From positions 434,001 to 498,000 of the forward strand of contig JAVHNS010000002.1 of assembly GCA_036872755.1 (NCBI GenBank): a DNA stretch of 64,000 bases, in the 5' to 3' direction. The translations under genes were made by a program, and so were the position numbers. Source of the stretch: Orbilia blumenaviensis. Its lineage: Eukaryota; Ascomycota; Orbiliomycetes; Orbiliales; Orbiliaceae. Below the pieces are notes generated by a model that searched no databases, had not been told where the DNA came from, and saw nothing but the letters and a program-made list of their open reading frames with translations. This document shows positions 46,756-57,780 of the stretch, one piece after another (within the stretch, counting starts at the first letter, position 1; each line of letters opens with the position of its first letter).

Positions 46756-46874
46756 TGGAATTGCCCGGATTTGAACCGGGGACCTTTTCTAGACCCAGAA
46801 GTTTCGACTCAAATCCTCCCTCAGGAGGATTTTGGGAGTGCGAAAGAAACGTTCTACCCCTGAACTACAATCCC
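46756..46874 (-). tRNA. tA(CGC): tRNA-Ala (anticodon CGC) with 47-nt intron
   Basis: Mature length 72 nt. The acceptor stem GGGATTG pairs with CAATTCC and includes the G3:U70 wobble pair that defines alanine tRNA. D-arm GTTC-AGGGGTA-GAAC, anticodon stem TTTCT/AGAAA, loop TTCGCAT with anticodon CGC, variable region AGGTC, and T-arm CCCGG-TTCAAAT-CCGGG all fold cleanly. The intron (46792-46838) sits at the standard position after nucleotide 37. Within it AATCCTCC pairs with GGAGGATT, and the loop/intron segment TTCG-ACTC can pair with GAGT-CGAA, the type of pre-tRNA structure recognised by splicing endonuclease. T-loop has TTCAAAT, which is acceptable. No CCA is encoded, as expected in eukaryotes. 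Confidence 0.95.
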
Positions 46875-47373
46875 AATCTTATCTTGGATTTTGAAATTTG
46901 GGTTTATAACGCACTTTCCGAATTTATGCCAAGAATAGGATTCATGGGCCACCAATTTGTGTATGTGTCATATGTATATACATATAATTTGGCTATCTCG
47001 AAATTCAAGGTTCCTATGGCCTGGAAATGTGAAAAGAGAAAATTGAAGTAAAGTTATATAATCCCCGCTGCTCTAAAATCCCCGTCACGGTGTCCGCGCC
47101 AATATAGAAAACCTGTCGAGCTTGAGCTCCCTAGCCTTCCGGGGAGGCAAGCTTATATAAGGTTTTTCTCCCAGCTGCTCCGACAACGCTGCGGATTCCC
47201 AACACCTTCAACACCAAATTATCCCTCCAATAACAATCTGCCGGTCTGCGCATTTAAAACAGCTGCTAGAGCGCCCTGGCCCTTCTTTAAATCCCCACGA
47301 AACTCTGCAGAGTCGCTGTAATCCCAGGCCTAGCACTTTCGATCATTCACTCTATCTCCGCTAGTGTGTAGTC
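46875..47373. promoter_or_regulatory. divergent region between tRNA-Ala and PHO13
   Basis: 499 bases that hold the upstream side of the tRNA gene and the promoter and leader of the phosphatase gene. No coding frame. The last 200 bases are less AT-rich and CTCTATCTCC-like before the ATG. Confidence 0.5.
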
Positions 47374-48466
47374 ATGGGTTCTGAAGTGAACACTCCACCC
47401 CGCGGCGCCCCGCGCAAACTTACCGGCAAGAAGCAGGAACTCGATGCATTCATCGATCAGTTTGAAGTAAGCTCTCTTTGCGCCATACGAACATTCAATC
47501 CGACGGATCCGATTGACTAAAGGCTCTGAGCACTGTAGTACTTCCTATTCGACTGCGATGGTGTCCTATGGCAAGGAAACGTTCTTCTCCCGAAAGTCGT
47601 AGAGACCTTAGAAATGCTTCGGAACAAGGGTAAGAAGTGTTCAAAATCGCTCAGTGACTCACACACACACTTCGGTTGAATAGATGCTTATACGAATTAC
47701 TATTGCTATTACTACCACCGCCACAGGCAAGAAGCTTATCTTCGTAACCAACAATTCCTCAAAATCCCGAGAGGCGTACAGCAAGAAATTCGCAGACTTT
47801 GGCATCCCAGTGGAAGTCGAAGAGGTCTTTGGATCTTCTTATTCTACTGCGATTGCGATATCCCGTGTTTACAAGATACCTAAGGACAAACGTGTCTTCG
47901 TCATCGGAGAACAAGGTATCGAACACGAACTCGCCGCCGAAGGAATCTCATATTTCGGAGGGTCAGCACCGCTTCCTTTCCCCGAAGACGACGTCGCAGA
48001 GCATGTTGGTCCAGACCCTTCGGTGTGGGCTGTGGTCACCGGTCTAGACCGTAAAATCAGTTACGCAAAGTTCGCGATCGCAGGCGGATACCTCCAAGAT
48101 CCCAACGTTCACTTCTTCGCCACAAATATCGATTCTACGTTCCCCACGCATGGAAAACTGTTGCCGGGTGCTGGCACCTGCGCTGCTCCGTTGACCCTTA
48201 TGACGGGTCGTACACCCATCGCTTTTGGAAAACCGAGCATGGCGATGATGGATAGTATTGAGAGTAAATACTCGCTTGACAAGAGTAAGGCGTGTATGGT
48301 CGGAGACAGGCTGAATACTGATATTCAATTCGGTCTTAGGGCCGGGTTGAAGGGTACTCTTGCTGTCTTGACGGGTGTTAGCACGGAAGCTGATATTCTG
48401 AAAGCTGGTGAAGTCGGGGAGGGTCCTGATGTATATTTGGACTGCTTGGGTGATTTGTTGGGATAG
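47374..48466 (+). CDS. PHO13: HAD-family phosphatase PHO13 (4-nitrophenylphosphatase / phosphoglycolate phosphatase)
   Basis: Cytosolic metabolite-repair phosphatase that hydrolyses 2-phosphoglycolate and related toxic phosphoesters. Three exons, 47374-47466, 47539-47629 and 47727-48466; 307 residues, matching the family. HAD motifs: I, FDCDGVLWQG with the Asp nucleophile; II, VTNNSSKSR; III, the Lys in FGKPS; IV, GDRLNTDIQFG. The C2-type cap region (for example IGEQGIEHELAAEGI and VTGLDRKISYAK) and the GAGTCAAPLTLMTGR segment agree with PHO13/PGP. Splicing between LRNKG and KKLIFVTNN was chosen because it restores an unbroken motif II. All three phases fit. The name overlaps with phosphate regulation, but PHO13 is not usually a NUC-1 target. 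Confidence 0.96.
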
Positions 48467-51400
48467 AATTATCTCTCTCTCTCTAATGGGACAGAAGGGT
48501 ACAGCTGGTAGGGTTCTACGGTGTTCACGGGTAGAAACCAATAGAGTAAGATATGGTTAGAAAGGGTATCAATAGCGGGGTAGCTGATAGGTTTTTGTGT
48601 TCGGGGCGCAGCGATTCTGTTTGATTCATAGAACGATCAACTAGAGTAGAATAGAAGTACACTCGTTATCTCGTTATCATCTTTATCTCTCTCTCTGCCT
48701 CTTAACTTTAAAAAACTCAAAACCACTAGTCATAGTAAATAATATCCATAGAATTGGCGGACGATGCTCAGTTCCAAAGGGTGTATTGGTAGGCTTGCCC
48801 TTGCTGGCTATAGCATCGGTTTTTTCCCTGGGAGCTACCTAGCTTCATCAACTAATCTATACCGAAAGCTCTAGAATTGAAGATAGGTCGGCAAAATATT
48901 TATCATTTGGAGCCAATCAGCGCGGCGAAACGTATTTCCGTTGTTACAACGCAGCCATGGCCACAGCTGTTATATCCTTGAACTATTTCCGGATTCTGTC
49001 GAGTAAATGCATTGCATTATTGCAATATTGGCCGCCCAAGCTTTCAAAGAAGCTACTTGGTTGTTGCAACCCCACGCTCCCTAGCGCTGGAAGCAATTCA
49101 AATATTGAAATACATGATTTCTGAGAACACACCGATAGGAAAACGGAGCCCGGTCATGCATGAGCCTCGGGATGGGCCTACGGATCAACGGCCTTCAACG
49201 ATAATCCTTATCCTTGATCAAACTTGGCGACGTCGGGCTAGGCCTATGGTAACTGCACTACACGGTTCGATGATTGATGCTGCTCATACGAAAACAACCT
49301 TGGTCAAATCAAAAATTTAACAAAAGTAAGCCTCCTGAAAAAACATGTTACACTCGACGCTGTCGACGAACGACAGAAAACCTGCTATTTATCTTCTGTT
49401 TTCTCAATTTATCGTTTTTTTATGTACAGTTAAGGGGCAGGATGTTAAAATTCATATAGTAGCCGTATCCATAGCGAAGTCCGTAGTTTTCGCACCCAAC
49501 TCGCATGCAGCCCTAATACCCACAAACCGCGGTATTGTATCAAATAGCTGTTTGAGGGGTGGAGAGAGGGAGGGCGAATATGATAGCTATTAGGTGATTA
49601 CTATCGACAGAAAGGGGCATTGGATGTCGTGCGAGAACCTTCCTCTCCCAGCGTAGGGGAGCTAACTAGGTTCGTTCGGCCTTATAAACCAGGACCTTAT
49701 TTAGGGCTTATATAGTTCCCGGCTACCGATATGTATGTAAGGGCCATACGTGTATACGTGGCGAGCAGTATCGCGCACTAGGCGAATCTATTCGCTTCGT
49801 CTTTGCTCGCCGAGATCATATGGTATATATATTACGAGACATACATATTCTACTCGAGAAGAATCGCTTTACATGGCACCACTCCTATATCTTCAATGGC
49901 TACATGGTCTTACGGCGAGGCGCGATTGTGTGAGAACAGAGAGAACCGTAAAAAATGGTTTTTTTGTTAAATTTTCTTTTGAATAAATTGATTGGCAAAT
50001 GCACACACACACACACATGCTTGATATGATACAGATACACAACGAAGGGCTGTGCCTGCATCGCGCGTTGTGGCTTTGTTGTATCATTAGTCAGGTACGA
50101 TTCCCATTGGCTCAGGCGAGCTTCCATAGCGAATATCTTTCGGGGACAGCGAATCGAAAAACCTTTTGGCTTCCTAAGTTAGTTAGCTGATAAATTGGCG
50201 GGGTTAGTAATCTAGAAATCCATAGTTTAAGGGCTAGCTGTAGAGGTTTCTCTTTTTAATTGAATGCTTATTGGCCGCATGTCCCTCAAATATAATCTGA
50301 AATTTGGACTTGATAGATGCGGCGAGACCGATAATATATAGCGTATCGTCTTACCGGGCTACCAGATTGCAATTGATGTCTTGCAGCCCAAGTTTCCAAA
50401 GTTAAACGTTTTTCGAAATTGACCCCAGCTTCGCTCTGTGTATGATTAATTCATGTTTTAGGGTTCCGTGTTAGTAAGATCGTAGGCGCGAGCCTCTTCA
50501 GAGCGAATGTGAAGGAAATGTGTTTTTTTTTCTCCTTCTCCCTTTACCCGCTCTTTAACTTTTGAACAATTGCAACCCAAGGTCAGACACATGGCAAGAG
50601 GCAAAAGCTTGACTTCGAAGCCCCTGATCATCTGCATCGATCTAAAAGTTGGATGGAGCCAGGGTGTCGGCTAAAAGCTTGTATTCGAATGCAGGGCTCT
50701 CTCTGTGTGTGTAAGACTCTTCTGTACATGTACTATATCCGTTGTAACGCCACCCCACGGGAAATCTGACATATAGTAGCAAAAGTTTTTCCTGGTAGGT
50801 AACCGGATCTGTCAGAATTTTTTTTTTGGAATAGATTATTAGTTTGTAGATGAATTTGAGTGTAGCGTTCGGCTTTGGGCGAGAATGACCTGAATGAAAT
50901 AGATCTGTCAAACGTTGATGGAATACGCCGACCTAATTGCGTAATGGTGGTGGCGTTCAATCGATAGCCTCGTATCCTAAGTGATAGATAACTGGAAAGT
51001 TCAGTCGAAATGTTACATTCAGATGGCAGTAGCTTTCGCTGTCGTGTGCCATCGGTGAAAAGACGGAATCAGACCGTCCGCTGCAGCCCCCAAACCAAGC
51101 GAAACGAACTATCTTGGGCCTTTTTACCCCGATGCTACTGCGCATAAAAGAAGTTCCGCTCGTCAAAAGAAGGATCTGAGTTGATGACAGAAGTCCTGTA
51201 AGTATGTACCCCCCGAAAGGGCCAGATCGTATTCTGCAAGACGAATGGCATATCCCGATGAAAGCCCTCTTTTTTTTTGAAAAAAATAATATATGTGTGT
51301 ATTTTCTTTTATTATTGATATTTTTGTCTGGAAAATTTGCTGCACAGGGCCACCCGGCTCGGGCTCTGATTCGACGCGGGAAAAGAATTTGGGGATTCAC

Positions 51401-53046
51401 TCGGTGAAACCGTCTTTCAGCCCTCACTTTCGAGCGAGCGCCCCCCTTTTTTAATGTAACTTACCTCTTTGTTTGAAGGGTAACCGGGGTTGGTGATCTT
51501 GGGGAAGGATCGATCTTCCTGCCTACAATTAATAGCATCTGGCCAATATTGCGTGAGAGGGCTTTAAAATTTTTTTTTCTTCTGTCGGTGTGGAAAAGAG
51601 TAATACCGCTGTGCTTCATAGATAGTGCAGCGTTGTTCAACCAACAATTTTAATCTGAACACAAGAACAAATTTTTTTTTGTTCAGCGGGGCCCGGGGAA
51701 ATGTAATGCGCATATGTGCTTTGGAAAATGGCCGTGCACTAGATGCGAAAGTCGGAAGATGGATACGACCATAAAAAACGGTCCGGTTCGGCTATGTTTG
51801 AACTGTTTAAAGATGTCATGTCAGAGGATTGATGTGCTTTGAGGCTCGTCGGAGCTAAGATGAAAGAAGCACAGCCCCAAGAATGCGTAGCGAAATGCCA
51901 ATGTTCTGGGTCTTTCTTTACATGCGGAAAGATGCATGAATTATAACATCTCATATTCTTCTCTGAAAAGCCTTCAAAGAGAAAAAAAGTAAAATAAATT
52001 GTATAAGGCTTATAGAAAAGAAAGACGTGTGGCACCTTACAGACCTTTCGACGAGATAGAATAAAAAAAATAAAATTGGGGATATTCGCAGTAATGCTGC
52101 AATGCATGTCGATAGTTTGTCGTTCATCACGAGTCCGAAATGACAGGGTCCTTCGCTGCACAGAGCGACCCCACGAGCTTATCTCATCCAAAGGGCCCCT
52201 CTGACAGCGACATTTCTGAGGGATTTGGGCAGAAGAAAAATGTTTTGAAGCGACCACACTAGCGGTGTAAAGAAAGAAAGTGGGGACCTACAGGGCCCAT
52301 GGGACCTCCCATGGCGAACGTCTAAATTAGCCAATCAGAATTATCCGCTGCGCCAGGTGCATCATGGATTGATTAGTTCTCGTCCTGCCATTTGCAACAC
52401 CGAACAGAACGGCCGCCTCTCAACTGCACCTCAGCTGGCGTCCTCCCTGGTATCGCACCTATTACTTATAATCACAATACTTATTTTCGCGGCGGGATGA
52501 GAGGATACAATGAGAGGAGGAGGAGGAGAAAGAGGAGGAGCGGAGGAGCTGCTCGAGATGGAGATGGGTAGACCAGCCATACCTTCTTATGCGAACCACA
52601 TGCTCATCGTCGAACCATGGCATATTCGAATCGAGTAGAGAAGGCGCAGAGGGGGGATATTATAACTTATCGAACGTGAAAGAAAGAAAGCAAGTAAACC
52701 GCGGGCAATATAATTGATATTTCCGAATCGAATTCCTTATTTTTCTTGTATCTCTCTTGCCAGTTTATACTTACTTGCACCAGTCAGACTCTCAGTACTG
52801 GTCCAGCCCTCAACGGAGACAATATAGAGTTACACCTTTCTATTTTTGACCCAGGTCCTCTTCGCTCTCACCTTTTCCTTGTACCTCATTCCTCTTATAT
52901 ACCTTCACGCCCCCTCTTTGCTGCTGCCATACCTTTGGCCCATCTCTATTTCTTTTCTTCCGAGTGCCCTCATTTTATTTTTGTGGTGGCCTATATACCA
53001 GCTTCGCTGCACCCTTCTCTTCTTCCGCTTCTTCGTTCTTACAGCC
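48467..53046. other. long intergenic region without a supported gene
   Basis: About 4.6 kb. Only short frames occur (for example 49012-49320, 50957-51427 and 51739-52257), none with a domain and several overlapping on opposite strands. From about 52400 to 53046 the sequence turns into a GAGGAGG-rich then C/T-rich promoter-leader for the glycosyltransferase gene. A 16-nt TATATATGT-like stretch and CA repeats (50003-50016) are the only simple repeats of note. Confidence 0.5.
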
Positions 53047-55011
53047 ATGCCTTCGCCGAGTTGGATCATCAGATGCCTACCCGGCCTGTCAATTATCAGT
53101 CTTCTGGTACTTGCTGAATGCGCCCTGGAGATCCTCCAAACTCTGTGGTTTGGGGCGAACTCTCCTACGAAGCTTATCACCGGCCAGTACCCCTTCGTTG
53201 CACAAGTCCTCTTCGTCAGTTGGGGTCTCTTCCTCCACCTACTCGCAACATTCTTCCCACTCCGTCTATCATGGCGTGTATGGAAGGCCTCTGGAGAGAT
53301 TCTTCGTGCCAATACCACCCATCGACCTACCAAGACCGTCTTTCAGAAAGAAGACGATGATGATTCAGCAGAGCAGAATGGCCTCATGAGGTATCACCAA
53401 CTCAGGGACCGTGCACCCCTTGAGCCCGAAGTTGTACACAGCATTATCATCCCCAGCTACAAGGAGGACATCCAAGTGCTGGAAGACACTCTCAAGGTTC
53501 TTGCGAGCCATCAGTCGGCCCGGAGCCAGTATGATGTGAGGCTGCTTTATCCAGACTTTCCGAACGTATTAAGCCATGTTTGCTGACTGTTCTCGTTCAT
53601 AGGTTTGCCTCGCCATGGAGGAAAGAGACCCAAACGCTAAAACCGTCGCCACGAAACTCATCGCTATGTTCAGTGAACGCTTCCGTGATATGCAGTTCAC
53701 CTTGCACCCAGCTTCAATCGAGGGCGAGGCTCCTGGAAAGAGCAGCAACGTCGGTTGGGCTGCCCAAAGGTTCTTGGAAAAGTACAACGACAGGCCAAAC
53801 TGGGAACATATTTTGTTGACAGTCATGGATAGTGAGTGTTCTTCAACGCCTACAAACTACATTAGTATTTATTAACGGTCATTTTCCTAGGCGATACGCA
53901 CCTGCTAAGCACTTACTTCGATATAATCACTCGTCGTCACATCGAGAACGTCTTGGAGGATGATTCTCTCGACATGACTCTATATATGCCCCCGATCATC
54001 TTTGATCGCAATGCCCACCATGTCCCTCGATTCGTCCGCGTCGCGGATCTTATGTGGTGTGGTGCTGGCTTGTCTTGCTTTCAAATCACTCCCAGAATCG
54101 ATACCATTGCGATCCCAACTTCGGTATACACTCTCACTCTCCCTGTCGTTGATCTTGTCAAGGGATGGGACACTGGTCCGGAAGCCATCGGTGAGGATAT
54201 GCACATGATGCTCAAGTCGTATTTCCTCATGAACGGCAAGCTCAATATCGAATGCGTCGCCAGCCCTGCAAGCCACTGTAATGTTGCTAGCGGAAAGAAG
54301 GGTATTTGGGGCTGGTTTGATGGCATTAAGGCTCGATACCAGCAGGCCCTCCGCCACATGTGGGGTTGCCTCGATACTGGTTTCGCGATCCAGCAATGGT
54401 CTCAGCTCGGAAGCAGCGAGCGTGTCAATAGCCTGTGCTATGATAGCCACGCAAATATTTCCCTTGGAGCTAAATTCTCGTTCTTCCGAGTTCAAATCGA
54501 GGATGGCAGCAAGCTAACCCTTCGCAATATCGACTTGTTGACCCGCATCTTCGAAGCCCACTTCCTCCCAGCCCACCTCTTCATAATTTTGATCACTTCT
54601 TCGATATACCTCGCCATCAACCCCGCAGCGGCCGTTAGCCGATGGGTTCAGCTCTCCATGGATGTTATGGGATATTTGAGAACCTTCGGTTTCTTGACCA
54701 TGCTCTTCTACTTCTTCTTCTGCTATGAGCGTTACCACAAAATCTGCGTTGATGTCAGGACAGCAGAACTTAAAAAGTCCGGCTTGTACCGAGACCTCGA
54801 TGACCAGATCAGTCGAAGAAATCCATGGTCCCCAGCTACTTGGTTAGACTATGTGATTTTCCCGGTCGCTGGTCTCATATTTGGTGGTCTCCCATTGCTG
54901 CACGCTGCGTTCTCTCACTTCTGGTCGGTTGATCTGAACTACAAGGTTAGTGCGAAACCGAAGCGAGTGCTTGTCGAAGAAGTCGTCCGAATGGAAGAAG
55001 GGCGTCTTTGA
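53047..55011 (+). CDS. membrane glycosyltransferase family 2 protein
   Basis: Processive-type GT2 that would transfer a sugar from a nucleotide donor at a membrane; product unknown. Three exons, 53047-53535, 53603-53831 and 53891-55011, giving 612 residues. Two N-terminal spans (about 14-31 and 45-67) precede the GT-A domain: HSIIIPSYKEDIQVLEDTL (donor-binding start), VCLAMEER, GKSSNVGWAA, then D239-S-D241 as the DxD metal site, G-E341-D342 as the acceptor/catalytic ED, and QQW at 407-409 similar to the QxxRW motif but lacking the Arg. Several C-terminal spans follow (LPAHLFIILITSSIYLAI, LRTFGFLTMLFYFFFCY, YVIFPVAGLIFGGLPLLH). The VMDSD codon is restored by splicing in phase. A GTTAGT at 54946 could be a donor but reading through gives a sensible YKVSAKPKR tail. 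Resembles fungal GT2 proteins of the hyaluronan-synthase/Cps1 kind only in layout. Confidence 0.92.
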
Positions 55012-56220
55012 AGCAGCATTTTAAAACTTCAGCAATTCAGGAAACTGAATGCTGCGGAGCTTTAAAGGGAGAGAAATGTGGACTTCGGCATTTGAAGCGG
55101 CAGGCTTTTCCTTCGTTCTGGGCGGAGGGGCCGGCATATTTCGGATGTGTAACACTCCGAATAGCGACAACGCAACACTCTTTCATCCTCCGCAAAAAAA
55201 TGCAACAAGGGCCGCGCAACACTTTAATCATAATTTCCTCTTTCGATCATCATAACGATATTCTATCTCCCGTTTTAGCTATCGTGCCTTTGTGCCCAGC
55301 TTCTTTCGGGCCCCGCCCGCCGCGTCAGCATCGGCATGCATTTGCATCTTGTTGTTTTCTCGTTTTTCTTACTACTTTTAGCGGCACCTTTTTTTGGTTG
55401 TTCATAATATTACCACCTAGACGGAGTGGATTCAATTCTGTCGTCCTACGAACCAACACACTACTTACTACTATCATCTTAATCCGGAGTTCAGATGCCA
55501 GCTAACTATGGGAATTCGTTTTTAGCTGTATACAAATATCATAAGGCGGGGAGTGGATAGATTTCATCGCATGTTGCACGTCCTGTCTTTAACGCTGTAT
55601 TAGCTAGATTATTAATATGTAATGGATAATGTTACAAAGCCACAATCAGGAAGGAACCGAGGGGAGAAGCATATGAGAAGTATTTTTTAATGTTTGCGAA
55701 TATTTTCATGTTGGATTTTTGCAAGGGGGAGAGTTGCCTGTTACACACACTAGTATCAAGTTACATGTTCGCTGTCAAGAAAGGAACCAGAGGATCAGGT
55801 CAGTCAGGTACGGGGATGAAGGGCTGACCAAGCGGATCCACGCGGAGCATAGACAACAGCGTTTGCTGGAACCTGCATCTTGCCTATTTAGAGAAAGAAA
55901 AAAAAACTTGGAACTGGCTTTTTTCCCAGCTACTTATTTTAACGACTCGCGTGCCCACAAAAAATCTGGTGAATTTTGTCTCCTCCTAAGATCCCCCTTA
56001 TTTGAGACCTGCCCTCGAGTTCCTGTGTCTGGGGCAGTGTAGATGTATTCCCAATCCTCGAAACTTATATCTACTACCCACATTCAGATCTCTCCTTCCC
56101 TTTTCCATATTTCTCACCAACCAAGTTGACAACACACATCTGCATATAAACCACATGTCGACAGCTGAAAAGACATCAAAATCTCTTCTTTCTTCTCCAT
56201 CATATTCATTTCATTAAACT
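55012..56220. other. intergenic region between GT2 and GH5 genes
   Basis: About 1.2 kb containing the GT2 3' end and the GH5 promoter/leader. The last 200 bases are C/T- and A-rich with a 20-codon frame (56156-56215) directly before the GH5 ATG that could act as an upstream frame. No separate gene. Confidence 0.55.
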
Positions 56221-57780
56221 ATGAGCAATGCTGAACTACCGCATGAGGCGGTCCACACCGCCATGACGACTAGACGCTTTGGAATACTACTCGGAATCTC
56301 AGCTCTCTTCGTGGCCGGCCTTGTTCCATATCTATTGTACAGAAATATTTTGCATCAAAACTACTTCTATGCCTCCCTCGACAGTTATCCGAGTCCTAAG
56401 GAGATTGCTTTGAAATTACATTGTCCTGGAAGGCCTAATATGACAGCGAATGCACTCGAAGAACGGCCTCCGTTGTTCAAGCTCCCCCTAAGGACCCAAG
56501 GACGCAACATTATTGATTCTTCAGGAGAGAGGGTGAAGCTGATGAGCATAAACTGGTATGGCGCCAGTGACGAGGATTTTGTCCCTGGAGGACTGGATAT
56601 TAGGCACAGGAAGGAAATTGCGGCTACCATCAGAGAGATGGGCTTCAACAGTGTGAGATTGCCATATTCTGACGAACTGGTTCTCACGAACCCCGATGTA
56701 CCAGAGAAGTTTTGGTCGAAAAATCCTGATCTTACTAGAGGGAAGCGGCGAGAGGCTGGGGAGGAACAAGGCGAACGTGTACAGCGCATACGGGACCTAC
56801 CAGATGCTGACCGTGCGAATGATGGGGATGACGGGACCAACAGCACGATTACTGTCAAGGCCTTGGATATCTTCGACGCAGTGGTAGAAACTCTGACCGA
56901 TGAAGGAATCGCAGTAATAGTAAACAACCATATCACCCAAGCGCGGTGGTGCTGCGACGCAAATCTCTGCGATGCCACCTGGGCGAACGACTATCTTGGA
57001 AAAGTTTGTCGAATCTCCCAGACCGAAGAACAGTGGATCCAAAATTGGGAGAAGGTCATGCGGAAGTACGTTGACAACCCACTCGTGATTGGTGCCGACC
57101 TACGGAACGAAAACCGGTCTCCGCTGGGCAAAATGCTATGGTCCTCCTGGGCCACGGCCGCCGAAAGAGCAGCTAATCGACTGCACGCTTTGCAACCTAA
57201 CTGGTTAATGTTTGTCGAAGGAGTCGCTTCTGCGAACTATTTACAGGGTGTAAGGTCCCGACCTATAAGCTTGCCCATCCCAGACCGTGTTGTATATTCT
57301 GCGCACGTCTACGGATGGTCTGGCTGGGGGTCACTACTCAAAGGGCCCTATTGGTCCCGAGATTACGCAAGCTTTGCGTACGACATGTATGACAACTGGG
57401 GTTTTCTTTTGGAAGAAGATATTGCGCCTGTGTGGGTTGGAGAATTTGGAGCGCCAGATGTCCCAAACACCGGCGATATAAACTATTGGACAAACTTAAT
57501 GAATTTTCTGGAGGAAATGGACGCCGACTGGGGATATTGGGCCATTAATCCGAGAAAGCCAAAAGGGAATGAAACAGAAACATACGCTTTGGTTCAAGAT
57601 GACTGGGTTACCCCGAAATGCGACTATCGGCTGTATGATCTGATGGTGAAACTTGGCCTTAAGCCCTACAATTCGACCGCCCCTGCGACTTCAACGTCAG
57701 CCTCGACATCACAGCCCACAGACGTCCCGGTCCAACGCCCTATAGCAAATGGAAAGCAAGCACCAATAGGAAATGTATGA
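56221..57780 (+). CDS. membrane-anchored glycoside hydrolase family 5 enzyme
   Basis: Single exon, 519 residues. A hydrophobic span at about 20-40 (GILLGISALFVAGLVPYLLY) after a short cytoplasmic N-terminus makes this a type II signal-anchor protein, so the catalytic domain faces the wall. GH5 features: MSINWYGASDED, GFNSVRLPYSDE, VIVNNHITQARWCC (with CCDANLCDATW), acid/base E297 in GADLRNEN, VVYSAHVYGWSGWG, and nucleophile E408 in WVGEFGAPD, followed by DWGYWAIN. Both catalytic glutamates are present. Residues about 172-212 are a charged insertion (GKRREAGEEQGERVQRIRD and a DGDDG stretch) where relatives have a short loop; no splice signals mark it as an intron. The C-terminus is Ser/Thr-rich. 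Cell-wall or extracellular beta-glucan is the probable substrate; exact specificity unknown. Confidence 0.93.
   Translation: MSNAELPHEAVHTAMTTRRFGILLGISALFVAGLVPYLLYRNILHQNYFYASLDSYPSPKEIALKLHCPGRPNMTANALEERPPLFKLPLRTQGRNIIDSSGERVKLMSINWYGASDEDFVPGGLDIRHRKEIAATIREMGFNSVRLPYSDELVLTNPDVPEKFWSKNPDLTRGKRREAGEEQGERVQRIRDLPDADRANDGDDGTNSTITVKALDIFDAVVETLTDEGIAVIVNNHITQARWCCDANLCDATWANDYLGKVCRISQTEEQWIQNWEKVMRKYVDNPLVIGADLRNENRSPLGKMLWSSWATAAERAANRLHALQPNWLMFVEGVASANYLQGVRSRPISLPIPDRVVYSAHVYGWSGWGSLLKGPYWSRDYASFAYDMYDNWGFLLEEDIAPVWVGEFGAPDVPNTGDINYWTNLMNFLEEMDADWGYWAINPRKPKGNETETYALVQDDWVTPKCDYRLYDLMVKLGLKPYNSTAPATSTSASTSQPTDVPVQRPIANGKQAPIGNV

Noticed and set aside
51739..52257. 172-codon minus-strand frame
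   Set aside because: No domain, atypical composition and no supporting signals.
52846..53046. N-terminal extension of the GT2 gene
   Set aside because: The in-frame upstream start is a TTG, not an ATG; the hydrophobic run reflects a C/T-rich leader. The ATG at 53047 is preferred.
54946..55011. Possible donor GTTAGT near the end of the GT2 gene
   Set aside because: Reading through gives a sensible YKVSAKPKR tail and an early stop; no good acceptor and exon follow.
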